Shown piece by piece: positions 1-9,250 of a DNA stretch of 15,612 bases (within the stretch, counting starts at the first letter, position 1; each line of letters opens with the position of its first letter). The stretch covers positions 1-15,612 of the forward strand of contig JAITAR010000087.1 in NCBI GenBank assembly GCA_031284025.1, in the 5' to 3' direction. The notes below the pieces were generated by a model, which ran no database searches, was not told the origin of the DNA, and saw only the letters and a list, made by a program, of their open reading frames with translations. The translations under genes were made by a program, and so were the position numbers. The stretch comes from Rickettsiales bacterium (GTDB lineage: Bacteria > Pseudomonadota > Alphaproteobacteria > Rickettsiales > UBA1997).

Positions 1-84
1 GAGGAAGAAAAAAAGAGAAAAGAAGAAGAAGAAAGAAGAAAGATAGAGGAAGAAAAAAAGAGAAAAGAAGAAGAAGAAGAAAAA
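1..84 (+). repeat. 45-base tandem repeat in a homopurine tract
   Basis: Bases 1-33 recur exactly at 46-78, a period of 45 bases or 15 codons, so the repeat keeps the frame. The first copy may be cut by the window edge, so the true copy number is unknown. The plus strand from 1 to 84 is purine throughout except for a T at 44. Confidence 0.85.
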
Positions 85-276
85 TCAAAAAATATTACTG
101 AATATAAGCATAAAAACCAAAATAGATATCCTAGAACTAAGTTAAGGCTAATAGAAATGTATCCTGGTCATAGTTCGGAAGATAAAGAAAAATACATAAG
201 GAAGTATCGTACAGAAAAGCAACAAAAGGGTATCATTGAAAATAATAATGAGAGTATTTTCAATGGTCCTTGGTAG
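1..276 (+). CDS. C-terminal part of a highly charged repeat protein (partial)
   Basis: The reading frame is open from base 1 to a TAG at 274-276, giving 91 residues; the start lies outside the window. Residues 1-30 are almost only Glu, Lys and Arg, as two copies of a 15-residue unit (EEEKKRKEEEERRKI, then EEEKKRKEEEEEKSK). Alternating blocks of acidic and basic residues four apart are typical of a single stable alpha helix (ER/K type) or a coiled-coil stalk. The remaining 61 residues are basic and polar, with Tyr, Asn and Gln (for example EDKEKYIRKYRTEKQQKG), and end in FNGPW. No membrane segment is visible and I recognise no family. The gene converges on rpoC and sits where rpsL/rpsG/fusA often lie. 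Such repeat proteins in host-associated bacteria can be surface or secreted factors, but nothing here proves that. The clean frame with a coherent C-terminal tail supports a real gene. Confidence 0.7.
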   Translation, partial: EEEKKRKEEEERRKIEEEKKRKEEEEEKSKNITEYKHKNQNRYPRTKLRLIEMYPGHSSEDKEKYIRKYRTEKQQKGIIENNNESIFNGPW

Positions 277-466
277 TTTCAACTACATTCACATGCAGTT
301 CTGAAAGTTAAAATTTTGCAGGGATATGACAACGCTGTCAATTCTGTGAATTAGAAGGAGAAAATAGGCAGTCTCGTTGGGAAGGGGTTGATTGATAGGA
401 TAGACCTGCTCTCTAGGTGTCCGACATTTGAAATTTCTAATTTATCGCGAAAATAACTTCGCTATC

Positions 467-3400
467 CTAGTCATCTAGTGTCAATCGGGATTCTGCTTTC
501 ATTTCCTCCCTAATTTTGTGGACTAACATGCCCGTGCCAGCAGGAATTAGTTTTCCAACTATTATATTCTCTTTAAGGCCTTCAAGATTATCAGTCTTAC
601 TTTTTACCGATGCATCAGTCAAAACTTTGACTGTTTCCTGAAATGAGGCCGCCGATATGAAGGATTTGCTCTGCAGAGAGGCTCTAGTAATTCCCAATAA
701 TATATTTTCACCTTTAGCTGGTTTAATACCGGCTTCAACGGCCTTCCTGTTAAGATCTTCGAATTCGGTTCTATCAAGAGTATCCCCCGCTAGCAGCGTC
801 GTTTCTCCCGGATCTTTAACTTCAACTTTCTTCAGCATCATGTTTAATATTATCTCTATATGTTTGTCGTTGATGGAAATTCCCTGCATTTCGTAAACCT
901 TTTGTATCTCTTCGACCATATATTTGGTAAATACCTCTATCCCAAGAATTTTTAGTATATCGTGGGGAACCTTATCGCCATCCACTATTTCCCCACCCCT
1001 CTTAATTTTATCTCCGTCCTTTACGAATATGTGTTTACCCTTAGGAACTATGTAGTTGACCTCTCTCTCATTTTTATCATCGGGAATAATCGTTAGAACT
1101 CGTTTGGTTTTGTAGTCTCTGCCACTAAACGATACCGTTCCATCAATTTCTGACATGACGGCATAGTTCTTTGGCTTTCTGGCCTCAAACAATTCCGCCA
1201 CTCTAGGTAGACCACCGACTATGTCCTTGTTTTTTATAGAGTCTTTCTGAGTTCTAGCTAGTATGTCTCCAGCCCTTACATCTTGGCCATTGGCAACATT
1301 TAGCACAGTTCCTATGAATAGCTCATAGCTTGAAGTTTTTTCGCCATTGGAGACAACCAACATTGGCTTTATGGATTCCTTATTTCTGAACCTCCTCCAG
1401 TCTATAATATTTTTTGATGAAATTCCGGTAATTTCATCTATTTTTTCTTTTAGAGAAATGCCATCCACTAGGTCTTTAAATTTAACCTTACCGTCGTGGG
1501 TAGCTATAATGGAATAGTTGTAGGGGTCCCATTCTGCCAGAAAATCCCCCTTTTTAATTTTATCGCCATCTTTGAATAGAATCTTTGAGCCAAAGGGCAA
1601 ATTGTACTTCGTCAGGACTTCTCTATTTTTCAACAAAATAAGTTCTGTATCTCTGTTGATAGCCACAACTACCCCATCTCTATTAACTACCGACTCCATG
1701 TTTAATATCTTTAGCTCTCCATCATCTGGAGAAATTATGTTTGATTCTGTGCTGCTAACCATTGCTCCGCCCAGATGACGAGTATTCATCGTCAGCTGGG
1801 TGCCTGGCTCTCCCACGGCCTGGGCTGCAACGATTCCGACTGCCTCTCCAATGCTAACCAATCTTTTAGTCGTTAGATCTCTGCCATAGCACTTAGCACA
1901 GACCCCCTGTTCATGTCGACAGGTGAGCACAGACCTTACTGTGACCTGCCTGATACCTGCATTTTCTACGGCAATCGCCATATTTTCATCTATGAGTTGT
2001 CCTTTGACAACTATAGTTTCTCCTTTGGAATTGTTAATATCGTTTAGTGCAGTGCGTCCAACAATTTTTGAAGCTAAAGAAGCCTTAATTATACCATTTT
2101 CGATTTTTGCTTCCATGTTTATGCCTTGATCCGTTTGACAGTCATCGTCAATGACAATACAATCTTGGGCCACATCAACAAGCCTTCTCGTCAGATATCC
2201 GGCGTTAGCCGTTCTCAGTGCCGTATCAACCATAGACTTACGTCCACTATGGGTAGAAATAAAATATTCAAGAACGGACAAGCCTTCCTTGAAATTTGAT
2301 AAAACTGGGGTTTCTATAATTTCGCCACTCTGCTTAGCTAATAGTCCCCTGATACCGCACATTTGTTGCATATTACTTTCATTGCCCCTTGCCCCAGATG
2401 TCATGAACAAAAATAGAGAATTAGCGGCAATACCAGATTTTTCTACTGAAATGTTGTCAACGACCAACTTTTTAATTTGACCTATGCAATTATCCCACAC
2501 TTCAATTATCTTGTTATAGCGCTCACCAAACGTTATAAGGCCATCTTGATACTGACTATTAACATTTTTAATTTCATTCTCGGCCTTTAAAATCAACTTT
2601 GTTTTGTCTCCAGGAATAACCATATCATCTTTACCTATGGATATGCCTGAGAGAGTAGAATTTTTGAACCCCAGCTGCATTATGTTATCACAAAACTTAG
2701 CCGTTTCATCTTGATTTGTCTCTTCAAAAATGAGATTTATTATTTTAGATATCTCTTTTTTGCCAATAGGCATATTTACTAGAGAAAAGCCATATTTTCT
2801 TTTGCATGATTCTGGTAGCACCTCAAACAACTTCACTCTTCCTGGTGTTGTCACAACCTTATTATATTCAACAGTTTCGTCTCCGTCCCCGTCAGGGGTG
2901 TTATCATTTTTAACCTCATATCTGAAGACTATTGGGTCATTTATGCCTATTCTCTTTGTAAAAAGAGCGTATTCCAGCTCATCTCTAGAGGAAACAAATA
3001 TGTTTGGTTTTGCTGTATTTCCGCCAACCTGATCCAACGTCAGATAGAACAATCCCAGCAGCATATCCTGGCTTGGAATAATATTTGGTTTGCCATCCTG
3101 CGGATTTATTATGTTGATGTTAGACATCATAAGTATTTTTGCCTCAGCCTGTGCTTCTATAGACAGTGGAATGTGTACCGCCATCTGATCACCATCAAAG
3201 TCGGCGTTGAATGATTTACAAACAAGAGGATGCAGCTGTATCGCTTTTCCCTCTATTAATAGGGGTTCAAAGGCCTGTATGCCAAGTCTATGCAGAGTTG
3301 GAGCTCTATTCAGCAGTACTGGGTGTTCCTGTATAACTTCTTCCAAAATATCCCAAACCTCCGGTTTTTCCGAATCCACCAATCTTTTTGAGTGTCTTAT

Positions 3401-4603
3401 GCCATTAGACATGCCATATAGCTCTAATTTAGCATATATAAACGGTTTGAATAGTTCCAACGCCATTTTTTTGGGTATTCCACACTGATTCAGTCTAAGA
3501 TTAGGTCCCACAACAATTACCGAACGTCCCGAGTAATCAACTCTTTTTCCCAGTAAATTCTGCCTAAATCTACCCTGTTTGCCCTTAAGCATATCACTGA
3601 GCGATTTGAAAGGTCTTTTATTGGGAGCTTTTATCGGGTTTGCACTTTTGCTGTTGTCCAGCAGCGAATCTACAGCCTCCTGCAGCATCCTTTTTTCATT
3701 TTTGATAATTATTTCAGGAGCTTCGAGTTCCATTAGTTTTCTTAGTCTGTTATTTCTGTTTATTACCCTTCTGTAAAGTTCGTTAAGATCTGCACTAGCA
3801 AAATTGCCTCCGTCCAACTGCACCAGAGGCCTAATGTCTGGTGGAATAACAGGTAGAACGGTCAAAACCATCCACTCTGGTCTATTATTTGATTCTATAA
3901 AACTTTCCACTAGGCTCAATCTCTTAGAAACCTTCGCTCTTTTAAGCTCTGATTTAGTCTCCGACAATTCCTTTCTTAATTTATCTTTGAGTTTCAGCAG
4001 ATCAATTTTTGACAGCAGTTTGTGAATGGCCTCAGCACCAGTGCCAAATTCAAAGGAATTATAGCCATATTCGTTCTGGAATTTTTCACATTCCTCTCCC
4101 GTTAACAACTGACCATTTTCTAGCGGCGTCATCTTAGCATCAGTAACAATGTATATCTCAAAATATACGACTTTTTCAATATATTTTGGCATTATATTTA
4201 ATATAGTACTTATTCGTGATGGCAGAGATCTTAGAAACCATATGTGAGCCACCGGTGCTGCCAACTCTATGTGTCCCATTCTCTCTCGTCTCACCTTTGA
4301 ACTTGTTATTTCAACGCCACATTTTTCACAAATTATGCCCTTGTATTTTATTCTCTTATATTTACCACATAGACACTCATAGTCTCTAACTGGACCAAAG
4401 ATTTTGGCACAGAATAGACCATCCTTCTCTGGCTTGAATGTTCTATAGTTAACAGTCTCCGGCTTCGTAATTTCACCATAGGACCATGATCTTATTCTGT
4501 CAGGTCCAGCTATTGATATCTTTAACGAGTTAAAATCAGTAGCATCCATTGTCTGATTACTTATGTTCATCAACCCAAACGAAGAAGTACCACCTAATAC
4601 CAT
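467..4603 (-). CDS. rpoC: DNA-directed RNA polymerase subunit beta'
   Basis: This is the largest catalytic subunit of RNA polymerase, 1378 residues, close to the proteobacterial norm (E. coli has 1407). The N-terminal zinc site is present (C77, C79, C92, C95 around ECLCGKYKR...CEKCG). The catalytic loop NADFDGDQMAVH starts at residue 466 and supplies the magnesium-binding aspartates D468, D470 and D472. The second zinc site is complete (C822, C895, C902, C905 around CRHEQGVCAKC). The protein ends in the usual GKLIPAGTG form followed by a short tail. The ATG at 4603 gives an 11-residue Gly/Ser-rich start before a second Met at 4570; the family's conserved part begins near residue 22, so either start is possible. 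It lies 59 bases after rpoB and is surely cotranscribed with it. It is the last gene of the cluster. No canonical hairpin-plus-T-tract terminator is visible in the 190 bases downstream. Confidence 0.98.
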   Translation of the reverse strand: MVLGGTSSFGLMNISNQTMDATDFNSLKISIAGPDRIRSWSYGEITKPETVNYRTFKPEKDGLFCAKIFGPVRDYECLCGKYKRIKYKGIICEKCGVEITSSKVRRERMGHIELAAPVAHIWFLRSLPSRISTILNIMPKYIEKVVYFEIYIVTDAKMTPLENGQLLTGEECEKFQNEYGYNSFEFGTGAEAIHKLLSKIDLLKLKDKLRKELSETKSELKRAKVSKRLSLVESFIESNNRPEWMVLTVLPVIPPDIRPLVQLDGGNFASADLNELYRRVINRNNRLRKLMELEAPEIIIKNEKRMLQEAVDSLLDNSKSANPIKAPNKRPFKSLSDMLKGKQGRFRQNLLGKRVDYSGRSVIVVGPNLRLNQCGIPKKMALELFKPFIYAKLELYGMSNGIRHSKRLVDSEKPEVWDILEEVIQEHPVLLNRAPTLHRLGIQAFEPLLIEGKAIQLHPLVCKSFNADFDGDQMAVHIPLSIEAQAEAKILMMSNINIINPQDGKPNIIPSQDMLLGLFYLTLDQVGGNTAKPNIFVSSRDELEYALFTKRIGINDPIVFRYEVKNDNTPDGDGDETVEYNKVVTTPGRVKLFEVLPESCKRKYGFSLVNMPIGKKEISKIINLIFEETNQDETAKFCDNIMQLGFKNSTLSGISIGKDDMVIPGDKTKLILKAENEIKNVNSQYQDGLITFGERYNKIIEVWDNCIGQIKKLVVDNISVEKSGIAANSLFLFMTSGARGNESNMQQMCGIRGLLAKQSGEIIETPVLSNFKEGLSVLEYFISTHSGRKSMVDTALRTANAGYLTRRLVDVAQDCIVIDDDCQTDQGINMEAKIENGIIKASLASKIVGRTALNDINNSKGETIVVKGQLIDENMAIAVENAGIRQVTVRSVLTCRHEQGVCAKCYGRDLTTKRLVSIGEAVGIVAAQAVGEPGTQLTMNTRHLGGAMVSSTESNIISPDDGELKILNMESVVNRDGVVVAINRDTELILLKNREVLTKYNLPFGSKILFKDGDKIKKGDFLAEWDPYNYSIIATHDGKVKFKDLVDGISLKEKIDEITGISSKNIIDWRRFRNKESIKPMLVVSNGEKTSSYELFIGTVLNVANGQDVRAGDILARTQKDSIKNKDIVGGLPRVAELFEARKPKNYAVMSEIDGTVSFSGRDYKTKRVLTIIPDDKNEREVNYIVPKGKHIFVKDGDKIKRGGEIVDGDKVPHDILKILGIEVFTKYMVEEIQKVYEMQGISINDKHIEIILNMMLKKVEVKDPGETTLLAGDTLDRTEFEDLNRKAVEAGIKPAKGENILLGITRASLQSKSFISAASFQETVKVLTDASVKSKTDNLEGLKENIIVGKLIPAGTGMLVHKIREEMKAESRLTLDD

Positions 4604-4662
4604 ATTTGTTCTCTTTTCTTTAGTAATAAAATCACAGAGGAAATTTTCATTCAGTTAAACCA

Positions 4663-7600
4663 TTATTTTTTAACAAGTTCGAGATTCAAACCCAGTGATC
4701 TAACTTCCTTAACCATGACATTGAAAGATTCTGGCACTCCACAGGAAAAACTTTGGGAACCCTGAATAATAGAATCGTATATCTTAAGTCTCCCTATTAT
4801 ATCATCGGACTTGACTGTAAGCATTTCCTGTAGAGTATAGGCAGCTCCGTAGGCCTGTAGAGCCCAGCACTCCATTTCACCGAACCTTTGGCCACCAAAA
4901 TGGGATTTACCGCCCAGCGGCTGCTGAGTAATTAGACTGTAAGGTCCCGTAGATCTAGCATGGATCTTATTTTCTACCATATGATGCAGCTTCAACATAT
5001 ACATGTAGCCAATGGTTAATGGCCTGTCAAAGTATTCTCCAGTGCGGCCATCGATCAGTTTAACCTGTCCCGTTTTATTTATACCCGCCTCCTCCATGAG
5101 TTCCTCAAGACTTTCTATAGGTATATTTTCAAAAGAACCAGTCGAAAATGGGACATTCCTTCTCAATTTTTCAGAAAATTCCAATAGTTCATCATTATCC
5201 AGCGATTCTATATATTTTATTTCCCTTGGCATCTTGTATATTCTCAGCAATTTTGCCCTGACCTTCTTCACTTTGTCTTTATTCAGACCATCTAAAAGAG
5301 CAGAGATTTGCTTACCCAATTCAGCGGATACAAAACCCAGGTGCATTTCCAATAATTGCCCCACATTCATACGAGAAGGTATGCTAAGGGGACTCAATAT
5401 TATATCGATGGGAGTTCCATCTTCCATATAGGGCATATCCTCAACAGGCAAAATTTTCGAAATAACTCCCTTATTGCCATACCTACCCGCCATCTTGTCT
5501 CCCGCCTGTATACGCTGTTTGGTGGCAACGATAACTTTTACCTTCTTCAAAGTTCCCTGGGAAAGTTCATCACATTCCCTAACTTTCAGGGCAGTTTCCG
5601 AAAACAATTTCTCTGCGGTCGCTATGGCATCCTTGAATTCTTTGCCGAGTTCCTCAATTTTTTTATTGGCTGCCTGATCATCAATACTAATCTTCAATAG
5701 CATATTGTTTGGAATCTGCTCTAGCAATTCGTCCGTTATTACACTGTTCTTTTTAATTTTATCGATACTCTTCTCCAGTGGTCTATTCAGAATAAGAGGC
5801 TTAATTTTGTCCAGAAGACTTTTTCGCAGTAGAGAAATTTCTCTGTTCTTATCCTCGTCCAGCTCCTCAATGCGGTAGTTGTCTATGGATTTAGCCCTCT
5901 CATCCTTATCTAGACCATTTCTGGTATAGACTTTTACGTCTATGACAGTGCCGGACACCACGTTAGGTGGCACGTACAAAGATGAATCTTTAACATCCAT
6001 AGCTTTTTCGCCAAATATAACTTTCAAAAGTTTTTCCTCCGGTGTCTGAGGAGAGTCAGTCTTTGGGGTTGTTTTGCCGACCAGTATATCTCCTGTTTTT
6101 ATATGTGCCCCTATGTACACAATTCCGGTTTCGTCGAGTTTCCTGAGTATATCATCCCCTATATTTGGAATATCTCTAGTGATCTCCTCTGGTCCCAATC
6201 TAGTATCCTTAGCTTCAATTTCAAATTCCTCCAGATGTATGGATGTGAAAGAGTTTTCTCTAACCAATCTCTCCGAAATCAGTATAGAATCCTCGTAGTT
6301 ATAGCCATCCCAGGTCGAAAATGCTATAAGCACATTTTTTCCGAGGGCCAACTCTCCATTCTCCACGCTTTGATTATCTGCAATGATCTCGTTCTGTCCA
6401 ACTTTTTGTCCCATTGACACTATTGGGTATTGATTAATCGTAGTGCTGTTATTAGTCCGCTGATATTTATCGAGGACATAGGTATGCATTTTTGAAAGGC
6501 TATCTCCCTGTAATTCCTCAACAACTATACGTCTAGCGTCAACATACTTAACTATACCTTCGGTTTCAGAGACAATAACTCCGCAGTTAGAAAAGGTGGC
6601 AACAATTCTCTCCATGCCGGTACCCACATAGGGAGCCTCGGATTTAAGTAGAGGTACAGCCTGCTTTAGCATGTTTGCCCCCATAGAAACGCGTCGAGAC
6701 TCATTATTTTCAAGAAATGGCACCAAACTCGCAGCCACCGACATTATTTGCCTTGGAGAAATATCCATATAGTCGATGGATTCTGGAGGCAAAGCTAAAA
6801 ATTCGCTATCTTTTCTGCAAACAATACTTTCATCAATTATCTTTCTATTCTTATCCAATTTCATATTATAGGGAGAAAATACTTTGCCGACCTCCTCTAT
6901 TGCCGAAAGATACACCACCTCATCCTGAAGAACACCATCTATGACCTTTCTATATGGCGTTTCTATGAAACCATACCTATTTATTCTAGCAAAAATTGAC
7001 AAACTATTTATAAGACCAATGTTAGCTCCATCGGGAGACTCTATTGGACATATTTTACCGTAGTGGGTGTAGTGCACATCACGCACATCAAAGCCAGCCC
7101 GCTCTCTGGTCAGCCCACCGGGTCCGAGAGCTGTGATTCTCCTCTTATGACCCAGTTCCGACAGCGGATTTGTCTGATCCATAAACTGTGACAACTGCGA
7201 TGTGGCAAAAAAATCAGCTATGGTTGTAGACAGAGGTTTTGTATTTATTAAATTCTGAGGAACTATCGTTTCTGCCTCTAGAGAATTCATTTTTTCCATG
7301 ATTGACCTCTCAACCTTTGTCATACCCATTCTGAACTGTATGTCTAACAGTTCTCCGGTACTCCTCAATCTTCTATTGGCGAGATTATCAATGTCATCGG
7401 TTTTCTCATCATTATGTTTTAACTTACTAAGTATTTTTATCGTCGACAAAATGTCATTCTTTGTCAGATGTGTTGTACTCATATCCACATCTATATTAAG
7501 TCTATAATTCATCTTTACTCTACCAACGTCAGATAAATTATATCTATTACTAAAGAATAGACCAGTGACAAATTTTTCAGCAGATTCAAAATTTGAAGTT

Positions 7601-8751
7601 TCCTCCGATACTTTAACGGCCTTATAGATATCAAAGAACACCTCTTCCACACTTTTATCCTTTTCTACCATAAGACTATTGAACATATGATTTCCCAGTT
7701 CTGAACTATCAGGAATAACCACATCAATTTCATTTATATTCAGCTTTTTTAAATCCTCCAGCTTACTAAAACTTAATTCGCCACCCGTTTGAAATAGAAC
7801 CTCTCCACTACTTTTGTCCACTATATCATTCAAAATGATAAAAAATTGATTCTCTCTTCCATTAATGGCATATCTGCTGAAATTTTTACTCTTCAGCTGT
7901 GTAGCTAGCCTCCTACTAATTTTTATTCCCTGAGGAATTACAACTTCGCCATCGTCTATATTAACTATATCATAGTCAAAACTCTTTCCCAAACAGTTGT
8001 CGTAGTCAAATTCTATAGACCATTCATTTTTTTCGTCATATTTGAGCGTATATTTTCTGTAGAAATAGGCTAAGGTTTCACTGATAGACATTTTAAGTAT
8101 CTTGAATAAATAGCTTATAGGCATCTTTCTCTTTTTGTCTATTCTAAAATACAGAAGATCTCTTCCGTCAAATTCAAAATCTAGCCAAGAGCCAACGATC
8201 GGAATAATTTTAGCTGAGTAGCTTTTTCCAGCAAATATTTTTGACTCCTCACTGTCAAAAAACACACCAGGAGCTCTTCTCATCTGACTAACGACAACTC
8301 TTTCGATGCCATTTATCACAAAACTTCCCGTGCTCGTCATCAGCGGAAAATCACAGAGAAATACCTCCTGCTCCTTTATAGCCTTTACCTCCCTCTTAGA
8401 ATTTTCCTCGTCCAACTTATCCAGAACCAGCAGTCTCAAAGTTGCGTATATTGACACGGCGAACGTCCTGCCGGAATTCATGCATTCCTTGACAGTGTAT
8501 TTTATGTCACCGACCCTGTATTTCACAAACTCCAGAATCAAATTCTTACTAGCATCAGTTAGTGGGAAAAATGATTCCAACGCCTCCTGAATTTTCGAAG
8601 CCTTTCTCCTATTTTCATCACTGTTGTCTAAACATATAAATGATTCAAACGATTCCTTCTGTAAAAATATTAAATCTGGAATAAATTCATCATCTACTCT
8701 ATCGGTAAAACTCCTTCTTAGGACATAATCAGAATGACTTAAAGTCTTCAC
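4663..8751 (-). CDS. rpoB: DNA-directed RNA polymerase subunit beta
   Basis: This is the second catalytic subunit of RNA polymerase, 1362 residues (E. coli 1342), translated from a GTG at 8751. The conserved part begins almost at once (LRRSFTDR...PDLIFLQ), which supports this start. The rifampicin-pocket segment SQFMDQTNPLSELGHKRRIT lies at about residues 521-540. The active-site lysines in KMAGRYGNKG are K1086 and K1094, matching E. coli K1065 and K1073. An insertion of about 100 residues after TRNGLDKDERA (about 945-1060), rich in Lys and Glu, is the proteobacterial type and helps the taxonomic call. The C terminus (SFNVMVKEVRSLGLNLEL) is intact. The 93-base gap upstream holds a promoter candidate, so rpoBC may be transcribed partly independently of the ribosomal genes. 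In the pocket, the residue equal to E. coli S531 is Thr. Confidence 0.98.
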   Translation of the reverse strand: MKTLSHSDYVLRRSFTDRVDDEFIPDLIFLQKESFESFICLDNSDENRRKASKIQEALESFFPLTDASKNLILEFVKYRVGDIKYTVKECMNSGRTFAVSIYATLRLLVLDKLDEENSKREVKAIKEQEVFLCDFPLMTSTGSFVINGIERVVVSQMRRAPGVFFDSEESKIFAGKSYSAKIIPIVGSWLDFEFDGRDLLYFRIDKKRKMPISYLFKILKMSISETLAYFYRKYTLKYDEKNEWSIEFDYDNCLGKSFDYDIVNIDDGEVVIPQGIKISRRLATQLKSKNFSRYAINGRENQFFIILNDIVDKSSGEVLFQTGGELSFSKLEDLKKLNINEIDVVIPDSSELGNHMFNSLMVEKDKSVEEVFFDIYKAVKVSEETSNFESAEKFVTGLFFSNRYNLSDVGRVKMNYRLNIDVDMSTTHLTKNDILSTIKILSKLKHNDEKTDDIDNLANRRLRSTGELLDIQFRMGMTKVERSIMEKMNSLEAETIVPQNLINTKPLSTTIADFFATSQLSQFMDQTNPLSELGHKRRITALGPGGLTRERAGFDVRDVHYTHYGKICPIESPDGANIGLINSLSIFARINRYGFIETPYRKVIDGVLQDEVVYLSAIEEVGKVFSPYNMKLDKNRKIIDESIVCRKDSEFLALPPESIDYMDISPRQIMSVAASLVPFLENNESRRVSMGANMLKQAVPLLKSEAPYVGTGMERIVATFSNCGVIVSETEGIVKYVDARRIVVEELQGDSLSKMHTYVLDKYQRTNNSTTINQYPIVSMGQKVGQNEIIADNQSVENGELALGKNVLIAFSTWDGYNYEDSILISERLVRENSFTSIHLEEFEIEAKDTRLGPEEITRDIPNIGDDILRKLDETGIVYIGAHIKTGDILVGKTTPKTDSPQTPEEKLLKVIFGEKAMDVKDSSLYVPPNVVSGTVIDVKVYTRNGLDKDERAKSIDNYRIEELDEDKNREISLLRKSLLDKIKPLILNRPLEKSIDKIKKNSVITDELLEQIPNNMLLKISIDDQAANKKIEELGKEFKDAIATAEKLFSETALKVRECDELSQGTLKKVKVIVATKQRIQAGDKMAGRYGNKGVISKILPVEDMPYMEDGTPIDIILSPLSIPSRMNVGQLLEMHLGFVSAELGKQISALLDGLNKDKVKKVRAKLLRIYKMPREIKYIESLDNDELLEFSEKLRRNVPFSTGSFENIPIESLEELMEEAGINKTGQVKLIDGRTGEYFDRPLTIGYMYMLKLHHMVENKIHARSTGPYSLITQQPLGGKSHFGGQRFGEMECWALQAYGAAYTLQEMLTVKSDDIIGRLKIYDSIIQGSQSFSCGVPESFNVMVKEVRSLGLNLELVKK

Positions 8752-8772
8752 TTGGCTACCCTACATTACTCA

Positions 8773-8801
8773 ATTATAAATAAATAGTGAAATATCCGCA
8801 A
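8773..8801 (-). promoter_or_regulatory. Candidate sigma70-type promoter for rpoB-rpoC
   Basis: On the minus strand TTGCGG (8801-8796) is followed after exactly 17 bases by a perfect TATAAT (8778-8773). Transcription would start near 8766, leaving a leader of roughly 15 bases before the GTG of rpoB. The site lies in the widest gap between protein genes of the cluster apart from the tRNA-containing ones. AT-rich DNA produces chance TATAAT matches, but the spacing and location make this one credible. Confidence 0.55.
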
Positions 8802-8844
8802 AGCTTACCACATCCATAGCTAAAATATGACACTATAGCCGAAA

Positions 8845-9213
8845 TTATGATAGTTTGACCTTTGCTCCTGCTGCTTCCAATTTAACCTTTATTGCATCAG
8901 CCTCTTCCTTCTTGAGAGATTCTTTTACCACCTTAGGTGCTCCATCCACCAACTCCTTGGATTCTTTCAGGCCAAGTCCCGTAATGGTTCTAATCTCTTT
9001 GATGACGTTAATTTTATTTTCACCAGCCGACTCCAAAGTTATGGTAAATTCGGTCTGCTCTTCAACGACTGCTGCAGCGGCCACAGATCCGGCCGCAACG
9101 GCAACGGCAGCAGTGACTCCCCATTTTTCCTCAAGCATTTTAGATAGCTGAGAAATTTCTAAAGCATTAAGAGTAGATAACTCATCAACAATCTCTTCTA
9201 ACTTTCTAGTCAT
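8845..9213 (-). CDS. rplL: 50S ribosomal protein L7/L12
   Basis: This is the flexible stalk protein that recruits translation GTPases such as EF-Tu to the ribosome. It has 122 residues, the normal length. The N-terminal dimerisation domain (residues 1 to about 32, ending LEEKWGV) leads into an Ala/Val-rich hinge (about 33-50), then the C-terminal factor-binding domain with NKINVIKEIR, ITGLGLKESKELVDGAP and a final EAAGAKVKL. A clear AGAAAGG-like ribosome site precedes the ATG at 9213. It follows rplJ by 37 bases, which suits its need to be made in excess over L10. It is the last ribosomal gene before the rpoBC part. Confidence 0.97.
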   Translation of the reverse strand: MTRKLEEIVDELSTLNALEISQLSKMLEEKWGVTAAVAVAAGSVAAAAVVEEQTEFTITLESAGENKINVIKEIRTITGLGLKESKELVDGAPKVVKESLKKEEADAIKVKLEAAGAKVKLS

Positions 9214-9250
9214 TTAAAACCTTTCTAAATAGTTAATAATAAATACAACG

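Noticed and set aside
327..340. Hairpin TGACA/TGTCA in the convergent gap as a terminator
   Set aside because: Short stem, no T tract on either strand.
447..462. Hairpin GCGAA/TTCGC just after the rpoC stop as a terminator
   Set aside because: Only five base pairs and no T tract on the minus strand.
5012..5431. A 139-codon plus-strand frame opposite rpoB
   Set aside because: It is antisense to highly conserved beta-subunit sequence, has no ribosome site and no recognisable family; it is a shadow of the real gene.
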